DNA of 11,216 nucleotides from contig VGYW01000276.1 of assembly GCA_016872875.1 (NCBI GenBank), positions 1-11,216 of the forward strand, given 5' to 3'. The notes beneath the pieces are model-generated. The model did no database searches and was not told the DNA's origin. It saw only the letters and a program-made list of their open reading frames with translations. This document shows positions 1 to 7,400 of the stretch, piece after piece (positions within the stretch are counted from its first letter, which is position 1; the number at the start of each line of letters is the position of its first letter). The translations under genes and the position numbers were made by a program. This DNA is from Planctomycetota bacterium. Its GTDB lineage: Bacteria > Planctomycetota > PUPC01 > DSUN01.

Positions 1-2
1 TC

Positions 3-1157
3 CTCGACAACCAGATGTGCACCGAGGGCCAGGAGCCGCTCGTCCGCTACACGCCAGAGGTCTGCTTCCCTGAGACCGAGGGCTGGCCTCGCACGTACTT
101 CAACAGCCCCTACCCCCTCGCCGAGCGCTACTATCTCGTCTCCTGGAGCCCCTTCCCCATCCAGGGCGAGGGCAGCCGCAACAACACCAACTGCCTGGGC
201 CTCTACCTCGCCGACGCCTTCGGGAACCTCGAGCTCCTCTACCGCGACCCCGCGATCTCCGCCGAGTTCCCACTCCCGCTCGCCCCGCGCCCGAAGCCCC
301 ACCAGCTCCCCCAGATGGCCGCCGACGGCAAGACCGATGAGGCGCGTTTCATGGTCCTCGACGTCCACCGCGGCCTCCCTGGCATCGAGCGCGGCGCCGT
401 CAAGCGCATCCGCGTCGTCGCAGTCCCCGCCAAGACCCAGCCCGAGATGAACAGCCCGAACCTCGGCCTCACGAGCGAGGACCCCGGCAAGCTCGTCCTC
501 GGCACCGCGCCTGTGGAGGCCGACGGCTCGGCCCACTTCCGCGTGCCCGCGGGCGTCAACGTCTTCTTCCAGGCCCTCGACGCCGACGGCATGGCCCTTC
601 AGACGATGCGCACGATCACCTACGCCCAGCCAGGCCAGACCCTCGCCTGCATCGGCTGCCACGAGCACCGCGGCGAGGCGCCCAGGAACATCCTCGCCTC
701 GGCCCTCACCCGCGAGCCGTCCAAGCTCGCCCCCGGCCCCGAAGGCTCCTGGCCCCTCCGCTTCGACAAGCTGGTGCAGCCCGTGCTCGACGCCAATTGC
801 GTCAAGTGCCACAGCCCGGCGGGCAAGCCCGAGGCCGCGAAGAAGCTAGTCCTCACCGCCCCTGGCGCCTACGACGCCCTCGTCAAGCACCCCGCCCTCC
901 AGATGGGCGGCCTCGTGAGCCGTGACTACAGCGGCGGCTACTCGCAGGTTGGCTTCGGCATCGCCCGCTCAAGCCCCCTCCTTGCCATGGTCCGCAAGGG
1001 CCACAACGACGTGAAGCTCGACGCCCCCTCCCTCGACCGCCTCATCACCTGGCTCGACACCTACGCCCAGCGCCAGGGCCACTTCAGTCCCGAGCAAGAG
1101 CGCCACCTCGAGCAGCTCCGCCTCCGCTCCGCCCCGCTGCTTGCCGAGAAGCCGTGA
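3..1157 (+). CDS. PD40/HzsA-like protein with two c-type haem sites, C-terminal part (5' partial)
   Basis: The frame is already open at the left edge, so the true start lies upstream and only the last 384 residues are visible; it ends at TGA 1155-1157. The first ~90 residues (YLVSWSP, then LGLYLADAFGNLELLYRD) resemble the last blades of a PD40/TolB-type beta-propeller. A following segment containing RFMVLDVHRGLPGIERG and IRVVAVPAK resembles the middle domain of hydrazine synthase alpha (HZS_alpha). Two CxxCH haem c sites follow: CIGCH at 648-662 and CVKCH at 798-812. The second begins a cytochrome-like tail ending in DRLITWLDTYAQ. Proteins of this layout are common in planctomycetes and are normally exported. 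They are not evidence of anammox, because the hydrazine synthase beta/gamma partners are absent here. A redox or electron-transfer role is inferred and the substrate is unknown. Confidence 0.75.
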   Translation, partial: LDNQMCTEGQEPLVRYTPEVCFPETEGWPRTYFNSPYPLAERYYLVSWSPFPIQGEGSRNNTNCLGLYLADAFGNLELLYRDPAISAEFPLPLAPRPKPHQLPQMAADGKTDEARFMVLDVHRGLPGIERGAVKRIRVVAVPAKTQPEMNSPNLGLTSEDPGKLVLGTAPVEADGSAHFRVPAGVNVFFQALDADGMALQTMRTITYAQPGQTLACIGCHEHRGEAPRNILASALTREPSKLAPGPEGSWPLRFDKLVQPVLDANCVKCHSPAGKPEAAKKLVLTAPGAYDALVKHPALQMGGLVSRDYSGGYSQVGFGIARSSPLLAMVRKGHNDVKLDAPSLDRLITWLDTYAQRQGHFSPEQERHLEQLRLRSAPLLAEKP

Positions 1158-1231
1158 GGAAGCGGTGTTTCGTGTTCGGTGATAGGTGTTCGGGGTAAGA
1201 CGCCGCGGTGGAGTGCTGGGCCGCCCTCGGC

Positions 1232-1285
1232 GTCCCTCTTGTCCCTGTGGTCCCTGTTGTCCCTTTCGTCCCTTCTGTCCCTTCC
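1232..1285. repeat. Six-copy 9-bp tandem repeat GTCCCTNNN
   Basis: GTCCCT recurs at 1232, 1241, 1250, 1259, 1268 and 1277, exactly every 9 bases, with a variable three-base remainder (CTT, GTG, GTT, TTC, TCT, TCC). It lies outside any credible gene. On the plus strand it would read as alternating Val-Pro, which explains the proline-rich open frame there. Its origin is unknown; slippage expansion is the simplest reading. Confidence 0.85.
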
Positions 1286-1445
1286 CCCTCGACTGCCGCC
1301 CCGCCGCGCACCCTCTTAGGGATTTGGGCAACAGGCCCTGTCGGCATGGCACCCCGCCCCCCGCAAGGAAGCAGCGTCAAGGTGCCTGGCCCCTTGCTGT
1401 TGCGCGCCAGGGGATCACCTCGGGCGGCCAAGCCCTGCCTGAGCC

Positions 1446-1746
1446 AACTCAGTACAACGCCCCACAAACAAGGGGACAGAATCGCGGGCACTTCGCTCTC
1501 TTGCTCCCAAAGGGAGCACCGTGGGTAGCCGGCGGCTTCAGCCGCCGGACTCGTGCGCCAGAAGTAGGGAAGTCCCGAAGGGACGGCAGATATACGCGCC
1601 GGGCCGTCTCCCGTGGGCTACTGCCGTCCCTTCGGGACTGGGCTGTGCGTGCGCCCCCGCCCGGCGGCTGAAGCCGCCGGCTACCCACTGCCGTCCCTTC
1701 GGGACTGCGGCCTTGACCCCTTATCCGTGGGGCGTTGTACTCAGTT
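1446..1746. repeat. ~300-bp nested inverted-repeat element (MITE-like) with 20-bp ends
   Basis: The ends are inverted copies: 1446-1465 (AACTCAGTACAACGCCCCAC) matches the reverse complement of 1727-1746 at 19 of 20 bases, and the next ~14 bases inward match imperfectly. Inside are a 28-bp perfect inverted repeat (1521-1548 with 1661-1688), a 19-bp perfect inverted repeat (1571-1589 with 1621-1639) with a third copy at 1688-1706, and a TGCTCCC/GGGAGCA hairpin (1502-1518). There is no transposase, so this would be a non-autonomous or REP-like composite. The right end overlaps the stop codon of the SGNH hydrolase gene (1741-1743). Target-site duplications were not evident by eye. Confidence 0.75.
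1521..1688. repeat. Inner inverted repeat with 28-bp perfect arms (GCCGGCGGCTTCAGCCGCCG core)
   Basis: The arms at 1521-1548 and 1661-1688 are exact reverse complements. Each arm is itself near-palindromic around GGCGGCTTCAGCCGCC, so it can fold alone or with its partner. The loop carries the second nested pair built on AGTCCCGAAGGGACGGCAG. The same architecture, with different bases, recurs at 2922-3021 in this window. Repeats of this look are abundant between genes in planctomycete-type genomes (recalled, not searched here). Confidence 0.85.
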
Positions 1747-2889
1747 GCCTGGCCGCAGGAACCAGCCCTTGGCGCAGGGGTCGGACTTGAGGAGGCCGAG
1801 GAGGAGGCGAGCGACCTTTTCGCGGCCGGAGGGGCTGGGGTGGGTGCCGTCGCCCCCGAGGTCCTCGCGCTGCCACACCGACCCGTCGCTCTTGCGGGGC
1901 GTGACGCCGTCGCCCCAGAGGTAAGGCCCCCAGAGGAGGAGGGGCGCCTTGACCGGGCCTTTGGCCGCGTCCCAGTTGAGCTTCGCGTCGCCCCTCATCT
2001 GGTCCTGGATGAGGCCGCGGACGGCGAAGGCGCTCTCGTAGGCGTAGGGCTCGGGGTTCAGCGGCGTGGCCGCGTAGCCGGCGTAGATGCGGCTGGAGAG
2101 GAACGCCAGCAGCAGGTTGGGGTAGCGCTCGCGGGCGATGTTGAGGGAGGCGAGGATGTGGCCCTTGAGCTCGTCAGCGTGCTTCGGGAACTCGCCATAC
2201 CGGGCCGGCCCGATGCGCGCGTGCTTCATCCAGACGGCCTGGACCTGCTGGGGTGTGACGGCTGCGGCGCGGAGGCGGTCCTCGGCCACCCGCCAAGCCG
2301 GCATGTCATTCGTGCTCCAGCGGGCGGCGTCCTGCCCCCCCTGAGCGCCGTCCACGATTGCGAGCAGGGGGGACTTCGCAGGGTCCTTGTCGGCCAGCTC
2401 CTTGAACTTCGAGAACTCCTGGGTGGTGTTGGACATGCCGATGGAGAGGAGGACGATTCTGCCGTCGGGGGCCGGCTTGCCCTGGGGGTCGAGTGGGCGA
2501 ATCTTCGCGGCCTCCGCGAGCGCGGCCTTGAGGTGTTCGTCGGGCGGGGTGTTGCGTCCGCCGCCATAGAGGCCGCCGTCCTCGCCCTTGTACCTATCTT
2601 GGGCCGTCATCTGGTCGAGCGGCGCGAGGCCGGTGGAGGGCTTGGCCTGTGGCGCGGGGCCTTTTGGCCGTCCCTCTCTGCCCTTCGCCGCCTTCGCGCG
2701 CTCCAGGTAGGCGTTCTCCTCCGCCGTGAGGGCCTCGCCGCGGCGCGACCTCTGGTAGAGCTCCCGCGCGCGGTTCCAGTCTATCTCCTCCGTCGCCTTC
2801 TCCTCGGCAAAGCCCTGCAATGCTGCCCCCAGGGCCAGCCACACGGCCACGAGAATCGCCCACCCCGACGCCCGACATAGCAGCTTCAT
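1741..2889 (-). CDS. Secreted SGNH/GDSL-type hydrolase (382 aa)
   Basis: The start at 2887-2889 is chosen because GGAGG (2897-2901) lies 7 nt upstream and the first ~28 residues form a signal peptide (positive MKLLCR, hydrophobic AILVAVWLALGAAL, then GFA before EE). Residues 30-130 are a charged, low-complexity linker. The SGNH core starts near residue 145: IVLLSIGMSN places the likely nucleophile at Ser153, DGAQGGQD (180-187) fits the block II glycine region, and DGTH gives Asp347 and His350, the Asp-x-x-His pair typical of the superfamily. Relatives remove acetyl or other acyl groups from sugars or lipids; the substrate here is unknown. It lies last in the minus-strand group but 242 bp after the EF-hand gene, so it may have its own promoter. 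Its last codon and stop lie in the right arm of the 1446-1746 repeat. Confidence 0.82.
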   Translation of the reverse strand: MKLLCRASGWAILVAVWLALGAALQGFAEEKATEEIDWNRARELYQRSRRGEALTAEENAYLERAKAAKGREGRPKGPAPQAKPSTGLAPLDQMTAQDRYKGEDGGLYGGGRNTPPDEHLKAALAEAAKIRPLDPQGKPAPDGRIVLLSIGMSNTTQEFSKFKELADKDPAKSPLLAIVDGAQGGQDAARWSTNDMPAWRVAEDRLRAAAVTPQQVQAVWMKHARIGPARYGEFPKHADELKGHILASLNIARERYPNLLLAFLSSRIYAGYAATPLNPEPYAYESAFAVRGLIQDQMRGDAKLNWDAAKGPVKAPLLLWGPYLWGDGVTPRKSDGSVWQREDLGGDGTHPSPSGREKVARLLLGLLKSDPCAKGWFLRPGN

Positions 2890-2921
2890 AGATTCGCCTC
2901 CATTGATGCGCGGACATGTTG

Positions 2922-3021
2922 GTAGTGCGGGCTTCAGCCCGTCTCGTAGCGCCAGCGTCCCGCTGGCCCTCTGCCGCCGGGACGGCGGCGTTACCCAGAG
3001 ACGGCCTGAAGGCCGCACTAC
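2922..3021. repeat. 100-bp intergenic inverted repeat with 24-bp arms and inner hairpins
   Basis: The arms 2922-2945 and 2998-3021 are reverse complements at 22 of 24 positions. The two mismatches compensate each other within each arm, so each arm keeps its own hairpin (CGGGCTTCAGCCCG on the left, CGGCCTGAAGGCCG on the right). Two smaller hairpins sit between them, GCCAGCGTCCCGCTGGC and CCGCCGGGACGGCGG. It lies just upstream of the SGNH hydrolase start on the minus strand, where a transcript leader would fold strongly. It is a REP-like element of the same design as 1521-1688. Confidence 0.8.
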
Positions 3022-3081
3022 GAGCGTGATGCTACCACTTTCCCACTCGCGTAACAAGCTCTCCCGACCCAGAACGCGCGA

Positions 3082-3104
3082 GGGGCAGGCGCGGCGCCTG
3101 CCCC
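3082..3104. repeat. 10-bp perfect hairpin, possible terminator of the EF-hand gene
   Basis: Arms 3082-3091 and 3095-3104 (GGGGCAGGCG / CGCCTGCCCC) are perfect, with a 3-nt loop. It lies 27 bp beyond the stop of the minus-strand EF-hand gene, where a terminator would be expected, but no T-run follows on that strand. It could equally be another dispersed palindrome. Confidence 0.45.
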
Positions 3105-3131
3105 CTTGCGTGTGGTTTCCGGCGCGTCGCG

Positions 3132-3401
3132 TCAGACGCGTGGCCCGAGGCCGGCTCTTGGGCCTCTGCCGGCGCGGCGCTCGCGGACCTCCTGGAGCTT
3201 GGCGCGCAGCGCGGCGAGGGCAGCGGTGAGCTCCTCGCGCGAGAGCTTGCCGTCGCCGTCCTTGTCGAAGCGCTCCACGATGCGCTCCCGAATCCTGCCG
3301 CGGATGCCGCCGCCGGGGCCGGGGGGCGGGGCCTGCTCGTCGGCCGCGAGGGCCGGCAAGGCGAGGCACACGATTCCTGCGATCACAACCAGCTTCTTCA
3401 T
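3132..3401 (-). CDS. Small secreted single EF-hand protein (89 aa)
   Basis: The start at 3399-3401 follows AAGGAG (3409-3414) by 7 nt. Residues 1-20 (MKK, hydrophobic LVVIAGIVCLALPALAA) are a clear signal peptide. A Pro/Gly linker leads to one canonical 12-residue EF-hand loop, DKDGDGKLSREE at 46-57, with Asp46, Asp48, Asp50, Ser54 and Glu57 in the calcium-coordinating positions. The flanking helices are IRERIVERF and LTAALAALRAKLQEVRERR; the tail is Arg/Gly-rich. A lone EF-hand usually pairs with another copy, so it may dimerise or bind a partner. It lies 36 bp after the repeat-protein gene on the same strand, with the same GGAAAGGAGAC ribosome-binding context. That argues for co-transcription and a shared periplasmic or envelope role. 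Calcium binding is well supported by the motif; the biological role is unknown. Confidence 0.82.
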   Translation of the reverse strand: MKKLVVIAGIVCLALPALAADEQAPPPGPGGGIRGRIRERIVERFDKDGDGKLSREELTAALAALRAKLQEVRERRAGRGPRAGLGPRV

Positions 3402-3408
3402 CTTCCGT

Positions 3409-3414
3409 CTCCTT
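3409..3414 (-). promoter_or_regulatory. Ribosome binding site of the EF-hand gene (AAGGAG)
   Basis: On the minus strand AAGGAG lies 7 nt before the ATG at 3401. The 11-nt context GGAAAGGAGAC is identical to that in front of the 296-aa repeat-protein gene, which fixes both starts and suggests matched translation. Confidence 0.8.
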
Positions 3415-3437
3415 TCCTCTGAGGGTTTCGCTGTTGC

Positions 3438-4328
3438 TCAGCGGCCGCGCTTGCCGCCGGTGCTGCGCTTGGCGGTGGGGGGCTTTGGGCGGCCGCCGAA
3501 GATGTCGTGGTCGTCCGCGTAGCTCGGCTTCCACTGCTTGGTGCCGCCGGAGTAGGTGCGGGCGCCGTCGTGGGTCACGGTGTTCCCGCTGCGGGTCCAG
3601 GTGTCGTCGCGGGCCACGCTCCTGCCGCCGGAGCCGGTGGAGGTGCCCTCGCGGGTCACGGTGTTGCCGTTGCGGGCGAAGGTGTCCTGGCTTGTGACGC
3701 TCTTGCCGCCGGAGGTGGTGGTCTGGCCGTCGCGGGTCACGGTGTTGCCGTCTTTCTTCCAGGTGACGTCCTGCTCGACGGTCTTCCCGCCAGGGCCGGT
3801 GACGGTGGTGTCGCGTGTGACGGTGTTGCCTTCCCTGGTGGTCGTGCCCTCGATGGTGGCGGTCTTGCCGCCGGGGCCGGTCACGGAGCCGTCGCGCGTG
3901 ATTGTGTTGCCCTCGCGGGTCCAGGTGTCCTCGCGGGTGACGGTCTTGCCGGCTGGGCCGGTGACGGCGCCGCTGGCGTTGAGGGTGGCCGGCTCGTCGG
4001 GGAGGTCGTACTCCTCGTGGAGGGCCTTGAGGCGTTCGGAGGTGCCTGGGCGCTTCTCTTCGATCTTCGAGCGGAAGCTTTCGGGGAGAGCCTGCCAGGC
4101 TTGGCGAGCCTTCGCCACGGCGGCGAGAGCGGCCTCGCGGTTGGCCGCGTCCTTGGCCGCGAAGAAGTCGGCCACGGCCTGCCGCAGCGTGGCGATCTGC
4201 CCCTGGGTCTCCTTGAGCTTCTCGGCGACCCGCTCCTTGATCTTCTCGCGCCAGGTGCCCTCGGCGTTGGCCAGTGTCGCGAGGCTCAACACAACCGTTG
4301 CGGAAGCCAGCACACTCCTCAGCCGCAT
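3438..4328 (-). CDS. Exported protein with five 27-residue Thr/Gly repeats (296 aa)
   Basis: I do not recognise a named family. The start at 4326-4328 has AAGGAG (4336-4341) 7 nt upstream. Residues 1-22 are a signal peptide (MRLR, hydrophobic core, LANA before EGTW). Residues 25-110 are helical and charged (REKIKERVAEKLKETQ and following) and probably form a coiled coil. Residues 120-254 are five back-to-back 27-residue repeats, roughly G-x-V-T-G-P-x-G-K-T-V-x6-W-x-R-E-G-N-T-V-T-R-D. A partial sixth (255-266) and a basic Pro/Lys/Arg tail follow. The alternating Thr pattern and fixed Gly turns suggest a beta-strand stack. The EF-hand gene follows after 36 bp with an identical ribosome-binding context, so the two are probably made together. 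A structural or envelope role is inferred only from export and repeats. Confidence 0.75.
   Translation of the reverse strand: MRLRSVLASATVVLSLATLANAEGTWREKIKERVAEKLKETQGQIATLRQAVADFFAAKDAANREAALAAVAKARQAWQALPESFRSKIEEKRPGTSERLKALHEEYDLPDEPATLNASGAVTGPAGKTVTREDTWTREGNTITRDGSVTGPGGKTATIEGTTTREGNTVTRDTTVTGPGGKTVEQDVTWKKDGNTVTRDGQTTTSGGKSVTSQDTFARNGNTVTREGTSTGSGGRSVARDDTWTRSGNTVTHDGARTYSGGTKQWKPSYADDHDIFGGRPKPPTAKRSTGGKRGR
3531..3971 (-). repeat. Coding tandem repeat: five 81-bp units plus a partial sixth
   Basis: The units cover 3567-3971 (5 x 81 bp, codons 120-254) and a partial unit runs to 3531 (codons 255-266). Every unit keeps GNT(V/I)T(R/H)(D/E) at its end and a Gly-Gly/Ala-Gly-Lys/Arg turn near its start, while the middle diverges. 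Length is invariant, so selection on the fold is more likely than recent slippage. Confidence 0.85.
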
Positions 4329-4335
4329 CTCTGGT

Positions 4336-4341
4336 CTCCTT
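4336..4341 (-). promoter_or_regulatory. Ribosome binding site of the repeat-protein gene (AAGGAG)
   Basis: On the minus strand AAGGAG lies 7 nt before the ATG at 4328, in the same GGAAAGGAGAC context as at the EF-hand gene. No clear -10/-35 pair was found in the 117-bp gap between this gene and the upstream glycosidase-like gene. Confidence 0.8.
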
Positions 4342-4445
4342 TCCGCTGCCTCTCACACAAGTTGTTTGTCCGACACAGGTTACGATTCTCAGCGGCTGCC
4401 CGTCACCGCCTCGACACTCGTGAGAGGAGCAATCGCCGTGCCAGT

Positions 4446-7400
4446 TCATTTCCCCTTTTCTACGACCAGGCATCCGACGTCGTTGGGCCCGAGTTCGAGG
4501 GAGATGATGGCGTGGTTGCCCTCGCGGCGGATGGCGGCGGGGCGCTCGCGCCACTCGTCGTGATATGTCGCCCCCGTCTCGTACGGCACACGCAGCACTT
4601 CGCCCCGCACGGTGCGGTGGCGGGCGTTGTAGAGGGTGTAGACGGTCTTGCCCGCGACGGGGAACTTGTTGGCCCATACGCCGCCCATCTCGGTGGGGAC
4701 AAGCGGCACGGGCTCGAGGCTCGTGAAGGCGTCCTTGTGCTTGCGCAGGACGCGGTAGCACCGGCGGATGGCCTCGCGAGTCTCCGGCTCGAACCAGTCG
4801 GGCGGGCCTTCGAGCCAGATGGCCTCGCCGTTGAAGAAGACCCACTTGACGCCGGTAGCCCAACTGCCCGTGGGCTTGTCGCACACGAGGATTTCGATGG
4901 TCTTGAAGTCGGGGAAGGCGAAGCGGGCCATGTTGATCGGCACGAGGGTCTGGGTCCGCCTCGCCTCGCTCATCGCATACGTGAAGCTGCCGTCCTGGAA
5001 CGGCGTCGTAACGTCAACGGGCGTCTCCTCGGTGTAGATTGCGACGCCCGGCCTGGCCTTCTCCACCCGCTCGCGGATGAGCTTCGTTGTCTCGCGCTCG
5101 GTGGCGGCGGGGCAACTGGGCGTGGGATGGCCGTGCTTGTCCGAATAGCAGTCCTTCCACGGGTCTGCGAAGCCGAACTGGTCAATGTACATGCCGTCCA
5201 CGCCCAGCTCTTTCACCTTCGTCTCGTAGGTCGAGGCCTGGACTTCGCACCAGGCGGGGACGCCTGGGCAGACCATCATCTCCTCGTTGCCGGGCCACCA
5301 GAGCGGCTTGCCGTCGCGGGTGATGATCTGCCAGTCCTTGCCGTGGGCCTGTCCGAGCTTGCCCCTGGCCGTGAGCAGATAGCCCTCGATGTAGAGGCCA
5401 ACCGGCACGCCCTGCTTCTGGACCCCCTCGATGGCCTTTCGCAGCGCGTCGCGTCCGCCCTTGATGTAATCGTAGGGCGAGTAGTCCCCCGTCCGCCCAT
5501 AGATTCGCCCGTAAGGCCCGCAGTTCCCCCAGTCGAAGAGGTGCAGGTAGTCAATCCCCCCGAACTCCCGCTTCGCCTCCTCCACCGCCCGTTCCAGGTG
5601 CAGCTCGCCCGTCTTCGCGTCGTAGAGCGGGTCAAGCCAGTGCAGGAACCGCTGGCGGAAGTTGAAGATTTCGCGGAACCATTGCTTCCGTGGCAAAAGG
5701 GGCTTCAGCGACTCCTTGACCGAGGCGCGATAGGCATCGAAGTCGCGACGCCAGTTGCTATCGCTCAGGCGGATCCACCTTGCCGGACCTGCTGAGCTCT
5801 CGCCGGGCCGCAGGGTGCGCGGGAAGCGGACCGCGGCCGCTGCGAACGCGGCCGCCTCATCGCGGGCCTCGGGAAAAGCGCCCTTCTCGGCCGTGCGGGC
5901 GGTGAGGGCCGCGGCGGCGAAGGCGGCTTGCCTGGAGGCGTCGCGGAGGACGACGGCCTTGAGGGGCTTGGAGGGGTCGGCGGCGGCGACGAGGACCTGG
6001 GGGCCGGGGCCGATGCCGAATTGCCTGGTGGCGGCGTTGAGCGGGAGGCATTCGTCGGCCGTGCCGTCGGCGTATTCGAGGCGCAGGCGGAAGCGGTCGA
6101 GGTCGCGGATGGAGCGGAACTTGCCGCCGCCGAAGACCGGCTCCTCGGGGCCGACGAGAGCCGCCAGCAGCAAAAGATAGACCTCGCTGGCCTTGAGGCC
6201 GCAGGGGAAGCGAAGCTCGGCTTTCGCGCGAACGCCTGTGGCGGCAAGCCCCGTAACCTCCCGAAGGTTTGGAACCTTCGGGAGGTTAAGGGAGAACGGG
6301 ATGCCGTGCATGGTGATCGTTGAATCACTGAACCAGTCGGCGAGGCGGAGGTGGCGGCGCCACTCGGCGCTGTCGCCCGTGCCCGCATCGCCGAGCGGGA
6401 TGGCGGCGAAGCCGTCGAAGCGGGCGCCCGGCTGCCAGTCAATCGAATCGGAGAGCTTGGAGGGCTGGATGGCATTGACAAAGCGGATGTCGGCTACTTC
6501 TAACGTGGCACAGCCGCCCTCGGCTGTGAAGGGGGCAGCCTGGACCTGGAGTGCGAGTGCGCCGATGGCGGGGAAGCGGGCCGCTGCCTTGCGGATATCC
6601 ACGGTAAGGGTGTGCCAGCGGCCATCGGAGACGAGCTCGGTGTCGGAGATGACGGGCGTGTAGTCGAGGCCGGCGGTGCGCGGCTTGCCGAGGACGCACA
6701 GGGCGTAGTCGCCCACGGGCCGCAGGCCCGTGCCACGATACCGCAGGGAGACATAGCGGTGCCCTTCCAGAGGGGCCGGCTCTGGCAGGTCCCACGACCA
6801 TTTCATCCCTCTCGACGGCTCGGCGACGGCGAAGCGGGTGACTTCGCCCTTGCGCTCGACGGAGTGCTTGCCATCGGGGGCGGGGTTGGAGAGCCAGGCG
6901 GTGTGGGCGGCCCACTTCGCTTCGGCGAGGGGCGCAACCCAGTCGGGCTTGGGGGACGCGGCGGGGACGCGCTGGAGCACCTGGGCGTCCTTCGGCGGGT
7001 CGGGGTGGAAGGCCAGCCAGTCGAGCCAGAGCTTCGCGTTGCCCTTCTCGGTGGCCTGCACTTGCACGGCCAGGCCGTGGACGCCATCCGCTTCGGTGAG
7101 GGTGGAGACCTCCACCGCAACGGTGTGCCACTGTCCGTCGGCGATGGTATCGCAGAGGCGGAGGGCGTGGAGCTGTCTCCCCTGCACTGCGTCGTCGAGG
7201 TAGACGAGGTAGTCTTCGCTTTGGGTGTCGAGGCTTTCGGCCCGGTAGCGGAGGGCGAGCCAGGGGGTCTCGTCGAGAGAGACGAGGGGCATTGGTGCCG
7301 ACCATTTCATCCCCTTTCGCGGCTCGTCGGCGCGGAAGCAGGCGGCCTGCCCGTCGCTCGTCACCGACGCGCTTGGCGATGGGTTGGCAAGCCAGGCGGC

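Larger units (their letters stand above)
1158..1740. other. 583-bp non-coding region made largely of repeats
   Basis: No convincing gene is seen between the haem protein and the SGNH hydrolase, which converge here. Open frames exist on both strands, but they are proline/arginine-rich translations of repeats. From the left it holds a short stretch repeating GTGTT(T)CGG-like words (about 1166-1193), the 9-bp GTCCCTNNN array (1232-1285), an unremarkable GC-rich stretch (1286-1445), and the nested inverted-repeat element (1446-1746). No hairpin followed by a T-run was found for either converging gene; the nested hairpins may serve instead. Confidence 0.7.

Noticed and set aside
1449..1688. Small mirrored open frames beginning MGSRRLQPP on both strands.
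   Set aside because: Produced by the perfect inverted repeat; no ribosome-binding site or independent support.
1735..2880. 381-codon plus-strand open frame.
   Set aside because: Exact antisense of the SGNH hydrolase gene, which has catalytic motifs, a signal peptide and a ribosome-binding site.
3567..3971. Possible CRISPR array (regular 81-bp period).
   Set aside because: The repeats are contiguous coding units with no spacer/repeat division, and they translate into a coherent 27-residue protein repeat.
2890..4884. Long minus-strand open frame continuing upstream from the SGNH hydrolase.
   Set aside because: Arg/His-rich shadow of the repeat-protein, EF-hand and glycosidase-like genes in another frame. 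The signal peptide and GGAGG fix the real start at 2889.
3507..5795. 762-codon plus-strand open frame.
   Set aside because: Antisense to the repeat-protein and glycosidase-like genes, with Gly/Ala/Val-rich low-complexity translation and no motif; typical of GC-rich DNA.
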